Shown one piece after another: positions 9,117 through 18,381 of a DNA stretch of 64,000 bases. The stretch comes from Christiangramia aestuarii (GTDB taxonomy: Bacteria; Bacteroidota; Bacteroidia; Flavobacteriales; Flavobacteriaceae). How positions within the stretch are numbered: the first letter of the stretch is position 1; each line of letters starts with the position of its first letter. A program made the translations under genes and the position numbers. A model generated the notes under the pieces. It saw only the letters and a list, made by a program, of their open reading frames with translations, was not told where the DNA came from and made no database searches. The DNA lies in contig NZ_VJVW01000002.1 in assembly GCF_009735585.1 (NCBI RefSeq), positions 762,210 through 826,209 on the forward strand, written 5' to 3'.

Positions 9117-9180
9117 AGAAAACCTACCTTTAAGTACCTCAGCAAATTATGCTGAAACATCTTTTTAAAAATTATTCCGG

Positions 9181-10149
9181 ATGAAGAAAATAGCCATTTT
9201 AGGACCTATCCCGAGAGATACCATCATTACTCACAAACAGGAAACTATCCAGAAATATGGCTGCGCAACGCATCCGGCAATCGCTTTAGCCAAATTGATG
9301 AAAGACTCGGGCGAGGTGATCATCATCTCGCATGTTCATAAAAAAGATCATGAGGCGATCGCAGAGCTGTTCTCTGCATACGATAATGTAAACCTTGACG
9401 GGCTCGATTCTTCCAATGACCGTGGTACGGTGATCGAGCTAAGATTCCTGGACCAGAACAACCGGCTGGAAAAACAGACCGCCTTTATGAATCCCATTTT
9501 ACCCAGGGACGTAGAGCCTTATATAGATGCCGATGCTTTTGTATTTGTACCTATCACAGACTTCGAAATTTCGCTGAGCACCTTAAAATACTTGAAAAGC
9601 AACAGCCAGGGACTGGTGATTTTCGATGCTCACGGGCAAACCACGGCCATGAACATCAATGGCAGTCGTGAACGGAAATTCTGGATAGACCGTGATGAAT
9701 GGCTACCATTTATTGATGTGCTCAAAATGAACCTGGAAGAATCAATGTGCTGCTGGTTCAAGAACGAATACCAGATAGATGAGATGGGGCATTATGACGA
9801 AGAAAATACGGAGCATCTGGATGATTTTGCCAGCTATGTACTTAGAAAAGGAGTGAAAGTGCTTTATGTCACGCTGGACTCCAGAGGCTGTGTGGCTTAC
9901 ACGATGAAGAACGGGGAAATTCAGAAAGATTTCATTCCATCGGTTCCCGTAGATGAAGTTATAGACACTACTGGCTGTGGCGATTCATTTGCCGGAGGCC
10001 TGGCTTATGGTTTCACTTACCATAACGACCATATCATTGCCGCGCAATATGCCAATACCCTGGGCGCGTTAAGAACCCAGGGCAAGACATATGAAGTATT
10101 TAAAGATCTAAAAAAGACCGAGAAGATCATCCAGGAAAATTATTCCTGA
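9181..10149 (+). CDS. PfkB-family carbohydrate kinase
   Basis: A 322-residue ribokinase-fold sugar or nucleoside kinase of the cytoplasm. The C-terminal signature is DTTGCGDSFAGGLAYG (residues 263-278), where the catalytic Asp and anion-hole glycines are present but the usual GAGD reads GCGD. The N-terminus (KIAILGPIPRDTII) and the middle LVIFDAHGQ strand fit the fold. The first family signature is weak, so the substrate cannot be named. It ends 6 bases from the convergent OmpA-like gene with no terminator between them. Confidence 0.87.
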   Translation: MKKIAILGPIPRDTIITHKQETIQKYGCATHPAIALAKLMKDSGEVIIISHVHKKDHEAIAELFSAYDNVNLDGLDSSNDRGTVIELRFLDQNNRLEKQTAFMNPILPRDVEPYIDADAFVFVPITDFEISLSTLKYLKSNSQGLVIFDAHGQTTAMNINGSRERKFWIDRDEWLPFIDVLKMNLEESMCCWFKNEYQIDEMGHYDEENTEHLDDFASYVLRKGVKVLYVTLDSRGCVAYTMKNGEIQKDFIPSVPVDEVIDTTGCGDSFAGGLAYGFTYHNDHIIAAQYANTLGALRTQGKTYEVFKDLKKTEKIIQENYS

Positions 10150-10155
10150 ACCGGT

Positions 10156-11124
10156 TTACAGCTCACTGTTCTCGTTGAGAAGTTTGGTGATCTCGTCAAG
10201 TTTCGGAGTAAGGATTACCTCTATCCTCCTGTTCTTGGCCTTTCCGGCTTCGGTATTATTTGGAGCAACAGGTGCGAACTCACCCTTTCCTGCTGCGGTA
10301 AGGTTTTGAGGATCTATACCGGCATTTTCTCTTAATATGTGTACTATAGAAGTAGCTCTCTTGGTTGAAAGATCCCAGTTATCCTTCAGCTGACCACTGC
10401 CACCATATGGAACATTATCGGTATGCCCTTCAATAAGAACAGCGATATCGGGATTTTGGGCCAGTACAGAGCCCAATTGCTTCACGGCTTTTCTACCTTC
10501 AGAATTTACCGCCCAGCTACCCGAATCGAAAAGTAGTTTATTTTCCATGGAAACATATACCTTCCCATTCTTCTGCTCAACCGTAAGTCCCTTCCCCTCA
10601 AAATTTGTAAGCGCATTGGAAACTGCATTTTTTAGGGCGTTCATCTTAGCATCTTTGGCCGCGATCACCGACTCCAACTCATCTATTCTTTGTGAACGCA
10701 AAGCGAGATCCTTTTCCAGCTTTTCCAGCCTGTTCTTTTCCTGGATCAAAGCCGCTTCTTTTTCGTCCAGTTGGGCTAGAAGTTCACGGTTCTGACGGGA
10801 GTTCTCTGCGATGGCTGCTGAAGAGTTCTGCTCCAATGCATCATAGGAATCTTCCAGGCTATCATAATTCTTCTGAAGCGCTCCCAGTTTTTGCATCAGC
10901 TCATTACGCTCATCTGTTAGCGTGTTGTATTGAGAATTCAAACTTGCCAGCTCCGCTTCCGTATCTTTACTGGAACTTCTTAATTTTTCCAGGTCATCGT
11001 TCATAGACCGGTTCTCACGCTGTAGATTTGCATTCTTACTCTCCAGTTCTCCATACTTTTTCGAAGAAACGCAGGAGGTGATCGTTGCTGATAAAACTAT
11101 TACTGCTAAAGCTTTAAATTTCAT
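10156..11124 (-). CDS. OmpA-family peptidoglycan-binding lipoprotein
   Basis: A 322-residue envelope protein that links the outer membrane to peptidoglycan. Residues 1-18 form a signal peptide with the lipobox TSC, so it is probably a lipoprotein anchored at Cys18. Residues about 20-165 form a long heptad-rich coiled coil, and residues about 190-310 are an OmpA domain with LLFDSGSW, IEGHTDNVPYG and KNRRIEVIL, the residues that hold meso-diaminopimelate. It follows the exonuclease III gene by 9 bases, so the two probably share a transcript. Confidence 0.92.
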   Translation of the reverse strand: MKFKALAVIVLSATITSCVSSKKYGELESKNANLQRENRSMNDDLEKLRSSSKDTEAELASLNSQYNTLTDERNELMQKLGALQKNYDSLEDSYDALEQNSSAAIAENSRQNRELLAQLDEKEAALIQEKNRLEKLEKDLALRSQRIDELESVIAAKDAKMNALKNAVSNALTNFEGKGLTVEQKNGKVYVSMENKLLFDSGSWAVNSEGRKAVKQLGSVLAQNPDIAVLIEGHTDNVPYGGSGQLKDNWDLSTKRATSIVHILRENAGIDPQNLTAAGKGEFAPVAPNNTEAGKAKNRRIEVILTPKLDEITKLLNENSEL

Positions 11125-11133
11125 ATAATTGGT

Positions 11134-11895
11134 TTATTCTATTTCTACTAGAACGGGACAATGGTCGCTATGGTATGCCTCCGGCAAAATTACCGCTCTT
11201 TTCATCCTGTTCTTTAAAGGTTCTGCCACCAGGTTATAATCGATACGCCAACCTTTATTATTGTTCCTGGCATTGGCCCTGTAACTCCACCAGGAATAGT
11301 TATGAGGTTCATCATTGAAATGACGGAACGAATCTACGAAACCGCTTTTCATGAACCCGTCTATCCAGGCTCTTTCTTCAGGAAGAAAACCTGATACATT
11401 TTTAAGCCTTACCGGGTCATGTATATCTATGGCTTCATGGCAAATATTATAATCTCCGCAAATGATAAGGTTCGGGATCTCCTCTTTAAGGCCATTTATA
11501 TATTCCTGAAAATCGTCCATGAACTTGAACTTATGGTCCAGCCTGGCCAGATTGGTGCCTGAAGGCAGATAGAGGCTCATCACCGAAAAATCTTCAAAAT
11601 CTACCCTGAGGTTACGGCCTTCAGCATCCATATAATCTATGCCGGTACCGTAAGCTACATTTAGAGGTTCTTTTTTGCTGAGGATAGCCACCCCCGAATA
11701 GCCTTTTTTATCTGCAGAAAACCAGTAATGATAAGGATAACCCGCCTTTTCAAATTCTTCCAGGTCTAATTGCTCGGGTCTGGCCTTGGTTTCCTGGACA
11801 CAAACTATATCTGGATTTGCCTGTTGCAGCCAGTCTAAAAAACCTTTACGAATAGCTGCTCGTATTCCATTTACATTGTAGGAGATAATGGTCAT
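11134..11895 (-). CDS. xth: Exodeoxyribonuclease III / AP endonuclease
   Basis: Cuts DNA at abasic sites and removes 3' blocks in base-excision repair. The protein of about 253 residues has the exonuclease-endonuclease-phosphatase fold with motifs ISYNVNGIRAA, CVQETKA (metal-binding Glu), GDYNICHEAIDIH, and the terminal YHSDHCPV with the catalytic Asp-His pair. The start is taken at the ATG at 11895, which gives MTIISYN as in the family; a TTG three codons upstream is less likely. It is upstream of, and 9 bases from, the OmpA-like gene on the same strand. Confidence 0.95.
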   Translation of the reverse strand: MTIISYNVNGIRAAIRKGFLDWLQQANPDIVCVQETKARPEQLDLEEFEKAGYPYHYWFSADKKGYSGVAILSKKEPLNVAYGTGIDYMDAEGRNLRVDFEDFSVMSLYLPSGTNLARLDHKFKFMDDFQEYINGLKEEIPNLIICGDYNICHEAIDIHDPVRLKNVSGFLPEERAWIDGFMKSGFVDSFRHFNDEPHNYSWWSYRANARNNNKGWRIDYNLVAEPLKNRMKRAVILPEAYHSDHCPVLVEIE

Positions 11896-11973
11896 GAGGT
11901 CCAATTTTTCTCAAAAATAAGGCTATCTCGACTAAATCCAAGACTGCTTTTAATTTTCGGTAAAACTGTAATG

Positions 11974-14955
11974 TTATTTTACAATAAAGCGCTTTACCTT
12001 ACCATAATCCCAGGTTCCTACCCGTAGTAGATAAACCCCGGTGGCCGCATAAGACATATCGAATTCATACACATAAGCATCCCCGTCGTTCTCGATCTTG
12101 TTTTCGATCATTTTCTGCCCTGCAATATTATGTACTGTGATCCTGAGTGGCTCGTCGAAACTGGTTTCCATGATTGCCCGGTACTGGTTATTGCCGTAGG
12201 ACACCACCACCAGTTCAGCTTCATCCAGGATGAAATCCTTCACACTTAGAGTAGAATCGATGATATTCACCGAATAGTCATGAGTTGTTCCATAGGCCAT
12301 GACCGAGCAGGGATCATTAAGATCACCAGGAAAACTGGTATCACCACCACGTATCCTCAATAGGTGCTGCCCTAATTTGGCGTTTGCGGGTATACTGAAA
12401 TCATAAGAGAAAGCACGATTGATCTCCGGGATAACCTCAGAGGTTATCACCCTCTCATCGTCCTCGAAAACAGCGTTATCATTAAAGTCTATCCACATGG
12501 AAAATTGCTCTACGGTACCATCGGCAAAATTTGTTTTCACTGTCACCGTGAATTCTCCATCAGATCTATCCAGGTCTGTGGTCCCTTCTGAAAAATCTGC
12601 ATAGCCATCGGTACAGGGGATCCTTTCGTTTAAGATCTCTCCCAGTTCAAAATAAAAGATACCGTCACCGGCAGTACAATCAGATCCTTCAGGAATACAA
12701 TCCAGATTTGAAACGGCTGTGGTTTCAGTATCATTTGAGGTATCAAAATCATCTTCGAGCAAGGTGCTTGCCTGGACGGCGTACCTGCCTGAAGCTTCAA
12801 AATTAGCCGGCCTGTCGAAAGTATAGACCGCAAAATCTCCCACTTCCAGGGTTTGTTCGAAGGTTTCTATCACTGGTGCATTATTTCCAACCTGGTAACT
12901 TACCGGGATATTCTGTTGTGGCTCTCCTCCAAAATTTTCCAGGGTAATGGTTACAGTTTCGCTAGCGCTAAGATTCTCTGAAGTCACCGGCGTGTCGATG
13001 GAGGTTACCCCAACATCACGTGGAGGAAGGTTCTTCACACGGGCATCTATCAAATCGTTATTGGAATTGGAATCACTATCCAGACTAGTGGAAATGGTAA
13101 TGGTATAAGTATTTCCTACTTCAGAAAGATCGGCAGGCTCATCGAAGGTAAATACCGTTGAACTTTCGGAAGCCAGGCTCCCGGTAAAAGTTTCGGTCAC
13201 TTCGGGACCTCCATCAATGCTATAACTAACTTCGAAATTAGACTGGGCGCCCAGTCCAAAATTACGTATGCTCACAGATATCTGTTCAGAACTGGTTAAA
13301 GCTGCATCTTCGGGAGTTACCAGGGCAACCGGGCCAACATCGTTCTGCTCGGTCGCGGCAAACCTGAAGACACCTACTTTATTCACCCGATCCTGGCCTT
13401 CAAAATATTCCGCATTATGCCAGAAACTTACCCCATCTACGGGATCTATACTTAAATGAGCATAATCGCCATACCTCCCAGAAGAGCTAGGCTGCGGACT
13501 ATTTCCTTCTACTATAGACTGTTCTTCCAGGGTCATCAAGCCTAACTGGTCGTTAGAAAAACGTCCTGTGTATCTTATCGAAGGGTAAACCGGGTCGCGG
13601 GCATCATCGTTCACCACGGTAAATCCAAGCCCGATATTCCCCTTAGCGTCCATCCCGATACTTCCCGAAAAGCGGTCGCTGGCGTCGGGTGCATAGGTCC
13701 CTTCCTGATAAACCGTCCAGGGCTGTCCATCGGCCTGCTGCCTTAGTTCATACCATCGTATCCCGGCATGTTTGGCAGGCGAAGGCTCCACGTCTACCAC
13801 GAAATTCATCACTACAGAGTTATAGTTTGCAAACCTGCGGTATTGGGTCATATACATCATGGCTCCCTGCAAGGCGTCTATATCTACTGCCCCATCAGGC
13901 TGGGGAAGATTCTGAAATCCGCCACCATCAAAAGTGGCCTCAAAAGGAGTTATTCCATTGGTGATCTCCTGGCTTTCAGAAATAGTAGAAGAGGCTGGAT
14001 TGTTCCAGTTTACATTGATAAGCCATAATTTTAAATGGTCCTGGTTCACCCCGGCCCATTTATCATCCTGAAGGTATATTATAGGAGCGTTGCCAGCCGG
14101 AGGTAGGTCTTTACCAACCACGCTGAAACCGGCGGGACTGTAAAAACCGTTGTTAAATATTCCCGGTAAAGGAAATCCTATGATCCTAACATCATTTGCA
14201 CCTTCCAGCATCTTATCTCTTTCCAGTACATAGACAACTTCACGGCCTTCCGGAGAAAGTGCGTCTTTATTGGTGGTGATATAATAACCATCTTCCCACA
14301 TGGAGATCTTCGGGTAATCTGGTAAAGACTCAAGGTCAAAGCGATAGGTGTTCCACCCACTGTTCACTGGATCTGAACCGTCTGCCACTGCAAAAAGCAA
14401 AGCAGGAGGAGTCGAAGATCCGTCTTCGGCACTAAATTGCATTAAAATGAACCTGTCTGCAGCCTCATCGTAAAATACGATGGGATCCCCGTCTGTTTCA
14501 TTGGTAAAGGTCCCGCCAATACTTGAAAGCGAAGAACCGGGAACCACATTATTTCCAGATTTATCCCAAATGGCAAATTCAGAATTCCAGGCATTCACAT
14601 AATAATCTTCACCTACAGCCCCGGTAGGATCTGTAGGGGTAGACCTGGAGATAGCTCCGTCAAAGATCAATAGCGGAGATTTTGCGGGAATATCTCCCTT
14701 TTTGGTTTGCAGGTTAGGGTTCACCGTTTTTGGCAACCCTTTCCCCGGCACTACTTTATTGATACCTCTTTTACGAGGATTGAAAATTTTTGGTTTCTTT
14801 AGAGAAGGTATCAGCCTGGCTTTAGAAAGAGGACCAGATTTAACCACACTGGCAGAATCTATAAAGGCAGGACCTGCGATCTCGTTAGTTTGTGATACTG
14901 AATCCAGATGAAAAACGAAGCTTAAGACAAGTAGGAAAAGTAATTTTTTCATCAT
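11974..14955 (-). CDS. Large secreted protein with CARDB/GEVED-type modules and a type IX sorting tail
   Basis: A 993-residue exported protein of unknown function. A signal peptide occupies the first 21 residues. Residues about 90-520 form a beta-rich domain probably of propeller type, with many Gly/Asp turns. Two repeated modules of about 95 residues follow (each opening with DVGPVALV or DVGVTSID and centred on VTITLENFG), as in CARDB-like adhesion domains, then a GEVED-like domain near 790-900 with FSMWIDFNDNAVFEDDERV. The last 75 residues end VYLLRVGTWDYGKVKRFIVK, a type A sorting signal for the Por secretion system. Cell-surface or released; no enzyme motif seen. Confidence 0.85.
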   Translation of the reverse strand: MMKKLLFLLVLSFVFHLDSVSQTNEIAGPAFIDSASVVKSGPLSKARLIPSLKKPKIFNPRKRGINKVVPGKGLPKTVNPNLQTKKGDIPAKSPLLIFDGAISRSTPTDPTGAVGEDYYVNAWNSEFAIWDKSGNNVVPGSSLSSIGGTFTNETDGDPIVFYDEAADRFILMQFSAEDGSSTPPALLFAVADGSDPVNSGWNTYRFDLESLPDYPKISMWEDGYYITTNKDALSPEGREVVYVLERDKMLEGANDVRIIGFPLPGIFNNGFYSPAGFSVVGKDLPPAGNAPIIYLQDDKWAGVNQDHLKLWLINVNWNNPASSTISESQEITNGITPFEATFDGGGFQNLPQPDGAVDIDALQGAMMYMTQYRRFANYNSVVMNFVVDVEPSPAKHAGIRWYELRQQADGQPWTVYQEGTYAPDASDRFSGSIGMDAKGNIGLGFTVVNDDARDPVYPSIRYTGRFSNDQLGLMTLEEQSIVEGNSPQPSSSGRYGDYAHLSIDPVDGVSFWHNAEYFEGQDRVNKVGVFRFAATEQNDVGPVALVTPEDAALTSSEQISVSIRNFGLGAQSNFEVSYSIDGGPEVTETFTGSLASESSTVFTFDEPADLSEVGNTYTITISTSLDSDSNSNNDLIDARVKNLPPRDVGVTSIDTPVTSENLSASETVTITLENFGGEPQQNIPVSYQVGNNAPVIETFEQTLEVGDFAVYTFDRPANFEASGRYAVQASTLLEDDFDTSNDTETTAVSNLDCIPEGSDCTAGDGIFYFELGEILNERIPCTDGYADFSEGTTDLDRSDGEFTVTVKTNFADGTVEQFSMWIDFNDNAVFEDDERVITSEVIPEINRAFSYDFSIPANAKLGQHLLRIRGGDTSFPGDLNDPCSVMAYGTTHDYSVNIIDSTLSVKDFILDEAELVVVSYGNNQYRAIMETSFDEPLRITVHNIAGQKMIENKIENDGDAYVYEFDMSYAATGVYLLRVGTWDYGKVKRFIVK

Positions 14956-15011
14956 TTAAGGAGTATTCTACAATAATTCCCTAAAAATAGGAATTAAGAT
15001 AATAACTGAAA

Positions 15012-15044
15012 TAAAAAAAGGCAATTAATACATTAATTGCCCTC
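15012..15044 (-). terminator. Intrinsic terminator of glyS
   Basis: Stem GGCAATTAAT/ATTAATTGCC (15020-15041, loop of two) followed on the minus strand by seven Ts, 27 bases after the glyS stop codon. Confidence 0.85.
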
Positions 15045-15070
15045 TTTAAATTTATGTGAAAACCAGGTCT

Positions 15071-16618
15071 CTAAACCTCGAAATCTTTCATCCAGGTCTT
15101 GAAGTCGGTCTCTTTTCTAATCAGTGCGTCCAGCTCCCCGATCTTAACTCTTTTTTGCTCCATAGTGTCGCGGAATCTTACGGTTACCGAATTGTCTTCC
15201 AGTGAATCATGATCTACGGTGATACAAAGCGGAGTTCCCGCGGCATCCTGGCGGCGGTATCTTCTACCAATGGCATCTTTCTCGTCATACTGAACCCTGA
15301 AATCCCATTTAAGATCGTCCACGATCTTCTGGGCCAGCTCAGGAAGCCCATCCTTTTTCACCAGTGGAAGAATGGCAGCCTTGGTTGGCGCAAGTACAGC
15401 CGGCAACTTCAGCACTGTTCTCGTATTGCCATCTCCCAGGTCTTCTTCCTTAAGGGATGATGAAAGCACGGCCAGAAACATCCTGTCCAGACCTATCGAA
15501 GTTTCGATCACGTAAGGCACGTAGTTCTCTTTCATTTCAGGATCGTAGAACCTCAGCTTTTTACCAGAATGCTCCTCGTGGGCCTTCAGGTCGAAATCTG
15601 TCCTTGAATGTATACCTTCCAGTTCCTTGAAGCCGAATGGGAAATCGAATTCTATATCTGCTGCGGCATTGGCGTAATGCGCTAATTTTTCGTGATCATG
15701 GAAACGATAGTTCTCCTCTCCAAGGCCTAGCGATTTATGCCATTTTAATCTTGTCTCTTTCCATTTCTCGTACCATTCCAGCTCTTCACCCGGTCTTACG
15801 AAGAATTGCATCTCCATCTGTTCGAATTCTCTCATTCTGAAGATGAACTGTCTCGCAACGATCTCATTCCTAAAGGCTTTACCTATCTGGGCAATCCCGA
15901 ATGGGATCTTCATTCTACCCGTTTTCTGAACATTAAGGAAATTCACGAAAATACCCTGAGCGGTTTCCGGACGCAGGTAAAGGTCTGTGGCAGTATCTGC
16001 TGAAGCTCCCAGCTTGGTTCCGAACATCAGGTTGAACTGTCTTACTTCTGTCCAGTTTTTGGAACCGGTTTCAGGATCGGCAATGCCTAATTCCTCGATG
16101 AGGGCCTTTACATCGGCAAGGTCTTCATTGGTTAGTGACCTGGCCAATCGCTCCAGGATTTCCTTACGCTCCCCAAGATATCTTTGAACTCTAGGATTGG
16201 TTTCCTTATACATCTCCTCATCGAAGTCTTCGCCAAAACGTTTTTTAGCTTTCGCGATCTCCTTTTCGGCCTTCTGAAGAAGCTTTTCGGCATGATCTTC
16301 TACCAGCACATCGGCTCTATATCGCTTCTTGGAATCCTTGTTATCGATAAGCGGATCGTTAAAAGCATCTACGTGCCCGGAAGCCTTCCAGGTAGTTGGA
16401 TGCATCAGGATAGCCGCATCGATGCCCACGATATTCTGGTGCAGCTGCGTCATGCTCCTCCACCAGTAATCTTTGATATTCTTCTTTAATTCTGCTCCGT
16501 TCTGTCCATAATCGTAAACGGCGCTTAGCCCGTCATAGATTTCACTGGATGCAAAAATATACCCATACTCCTTAGCATGGGAGATTACGTTCTTAAAAAG
16601 ATCTTCTTGTTTTGCCAT
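15071..16618 (-). CDS. glyS: Glycyl-tRNA synthetase (single-chain type)
   Basis: Charges tRNA-Gly with glycine. The 515-residue length and the sequence match the alpha-2 dimer type found in Bacteroidota, not the two-subunit bacterial GlyQS. Class II motif 2 is seen as AQIGKAFRNEI and RMREFEQMEMQFF (residues 245-272), and the GlyRS-specific YLRPETAQGIFVNF precedes it; motif 3 is the GLDRMFLAVL segment near residue 383. A C-terminal anticodon-binding domain follows from about 415. The gene has its own terminators on both sides. Confidence 0.97.
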   Translation of the reverse strand: MAKQEDLFKNVISHAKEYGYIFASSEIYDGLSAVYDYGQNGAELKKNIKDYWWRSMTQLHQNIVGIDAAILMHPTTWKASGHVDAFNDPLIDNKDSKKRYRADVLVEDHAEKLLQKAEKEIAKAKKRFGEDFDEEMYKETNPRVQRYLGERKEILERLARSLTNEDLADVKALIEELGIADPETGSKNWTEVRQFNLMFGTKLGASADTATDLYLRPETAQGIFVNFLNVQKTGRMKIPFGIAQIGKAFRNEIVARQFIFRMREFEQMEMQFFVRPGEELEWYEKWKETRLKWHKSLGLGEENYRFHDHEKLAHYANAAADIEFDFPFGFKELEGIHSRTDFDLKAHEEHSGKKLRFYDPEMKENYVPYVIETSIGLDRMFLAVLSSSLKEEDLGDGNTRTVLKLPAVLAPTKAAILPLVKKDGLPELAQKIVDDLKWDFRVQYDEKDAIGRRYRRQDAAGTPLCITVDHDSLEDNSVTVRFRDTMEQKRVKIGELDALIRKETDFKTWMKDFEV

Positions 16619-16629
16619 GGCGCAAAAAT

Positions 16630-16663
16630 AAAAAAACCGCCCTGAATAATATCCAAGGCGGTG
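16630..16663 (-). terminator. Intrinsic terminator of the coiled-coil membrane protein gene
   Basis: On the minus strand a stem ACCGCC/GGCGGT (16636-16641 with 16657-16662) is followed by a T-run. It lies between the stop of the upstream coiled-coil gene and the glyS start, so glyS probably has its own promoter or relies on readthrough. Confidence 0.7.
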
Positions 16664-16683
16664 GCTTATTTATTAATATCTAA

Positions 16684-17568
16684 TTATTTCAGGGTAAAGC
16701 TTCCAGTTCCTAGAAGCATTGCGTCGTTATACACATATACCTTGTAATTCCCTTCCAGCAACCTGTCTTCAATGGTCTTAGCCAGGATGCAAACATCCAG
16801 CTCTTCATTTTCATAAAAAACCTTGGATGCCGCGCTGTAAACCATGGTCCCTCCTTCATGCTGAACCACGATCTCGTCTCCTACAAGCTCATTCTCGGGG
16901 TTGTAAACCTGAACATACATGTTCTTTTCTCCCGGCTCGGCAAGGTCGTTGGCAGTAATGGTAAAGCAGGTTCTAATCTGGTCTACCCTACGGTTATTAT
17001 CATTTTCTACCAGTTTCCCGCTATTCCTAACGATCACCCCTTCTCCTGAAAGGCTGGTAAGTTTTAGCCTCGAGGCTTTATCTACCTTGGTAGAAAGGCT
17101 TTGGTTTGTTGTTTTCAAGGAATCAGACAACCTGGTTCTTTCCTGAAGAGCTACACTGGTGCTGTCCAGGCTGGTACTTAGCATCTGGTTTTCGGCGCTT
17201 AGGCTATCTACAACCCTGAACAAACGGTCTTTTTCAGCCTTCAGGTTTCCTATCTCACGACGATACCTGGAGATCAATACCAGGTTAGCTTCATTATCTT
17301 TTACAGAATCCAATAATCTAGAAATTCGATCTCTCGCATTTACCAGGTCCTGGTCCATGATCTCGTTTTCCTCAATGGCCTCATCGTATTTTACGATAAG
17401 CTCATTAAGTTCATCCTCGATCACCGCCTTTTCCTTCTGCAGGATCTCTTTATTTTCTTTTTCCTCATTATAGAATTTTATGGTATAAATGCTAAGCGCA
17501 ACCAGGGCTACAGCAAGAATACCGGTTAAAACCTTCAATGCGGTATTGTTCTTTTTTTCTGTCATCAT
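16684..17568 (-). CDS. Membrane-anchored coiled-coil protein
   Basis: A 294-residue protein I cannot assign to a named family. A transmembrane helix lies at residues about 10-28 (VLTGILAVALVALSIYTI) after a positively charged N-terminus, so the rest is probably periplasmic. Residues 30-165 are a continuous Glu/Lys/Leu heptad coiled coil, and residues 175-294 are a beta-rich domain with several aromatic strands ending in MLLGTGSFTLK. Similar proteins are sometimes labelled ParA-like in flavobacterial genomes, but no ATPase motif is present here. It is divergent from comF and upstream of glyS. Confidence 0.75.
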   Translation of the reverse strand: MMTEKKNNTALKVLTGILAVALVALSIYTIKFYNEEKENKEILQKEKAVIEDELNELIVKYDEAIEENEIMDQDLVNARDRISRLLDSVKDNEANLVLISRYRREIGNLKAEKDRLFRVVDSLSAENQMLSTSLDSTSVALQERTRLSDSLKTTNQSLSTKVDKASRLKLTSLSGEGVIVRNSGKLVENDNNRRVDQIRTCFTITANDLAEPGEKNMYVQVYNPENELVGDEIVVQHEGGTMVYSAASKVFYENEELDVCILAKTIEDRLLEGNYKVYVYNDAMLLGTGSFTLK

Positions 17569-17628
17569 AAGTTTAATTTAGTTCGTAAATTTAGATTTTT
17601 AACTAAGTAAGCTACAAGGCATTAACAA

Positions 17629-18309
17629 ATGTTTCACGATTTCGTTGATCTTCTTTATCCCAGACTCTGTCACATTTGCGAGGCCGAAATGCTCAAAAAT
17701 GAACACATTATTTGCACCTCCTGTCTGCACGATCTTCCGATCACCAATTATCATCTTGATAACGACAACCCTGTAAAAAAAGTATTTTTTGGTCGGGTAA
17801 AGATAGCAAAAGCAACGTCATTACTGCATTTTCGAAAAAAAGCCGGTGTTCAGCACCTTATTCACGACCTTAAATACAGGGGGCACCGTGAGATTGGAGC
17901 CTATCTGGGGAAGTGGCTGGGTGAAGAACTTGCAGCTGTACCAGATTATAGTGAAATAGACCTGGTAATACCTGTGCCCCTGCATAAAAGCAGGCTGAAA
18001 GAAAGAGGATATAACCAGGTGGAGGACTTTGGAAAAGAGATCGCAAAACAACTGAATGCGGAATATGTTGACAATCTGCTACTGAAGGTTAGCTCGACCC
18101 AAACCCAGAGCCTAAAAGACCGACTGTCGCGCTGGGGAAAACTGGAAGACACCCTGGTTATTCAAAATAGCGAACAGGCTGTTGGAAAACATATACTTGT
18201 AGTAGATGACCTGGTAACTACCGGTTCCACCCTGGAAGCCTGCGCCCATAAGTTGTTGGAGATCCCGGGTATAGAGCTGAGCATCGCTACCATGGCCATT
18301 ACCGACTGA
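17629..18309 (+). CDS. comF: ComF-family phosphoribosyltransferase-like protein
   Basis: A 226-residue cytoplasmic protein of the family linked to uptake of transforming DNA. The N-terminal zinc finger is visible with CHIC (residues 16-19) and CTSC (residues 30-33). The phosphoribosyltransferase domain follows, with LIPVPLH-type sequence at VIPVPLHKSRLKERGYNQ and the PRPP-loop LVVDDLVTTGST near residue 195. The fold is that of a PRTase, but no substrate is established for the family. No other competence gene is in the window. Confidence 0.93.
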   Translation: MFHDFVDLLYPRLCHICEAEMLKNEHIICTSCLHDLPITNYHLDNDNPVKKVFFGRVKIAKATSLLHFRKKAGVQHLIHDLKYRGHREIGAYLGKWLGEELAAVPDYSEIDLVIPVPLHKSRLKERGYNQVEDFGKEIAKQLNAEYVDNLLLKVSSTQTQSLKDRLSRWGKLEDTLVIQNSEQAVGKHILVVDDLVTTGSTLEACAHKLLEIPGIELSIATMAITD

Positions 18310-18318
18310 TTTTTTCCC

Positions 18319-18353
18319 TAAAAAAAGGGCCCGTCCATTGATCCGGCCGGGCC
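18319..18353 (-). terminator. Intrinsic terminator of the first haloperoxidase-like gene
   Basis: Minus-strand stem GGCCCG/CGGGCC (18328-18333 with 18348-18353) followed by C and seven Ts, 29 bases after the stop codon. Confidence 0.8.
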
Positions 18354-18381
18354 TGCAATTATCCATTCTATTCTTCTCTAA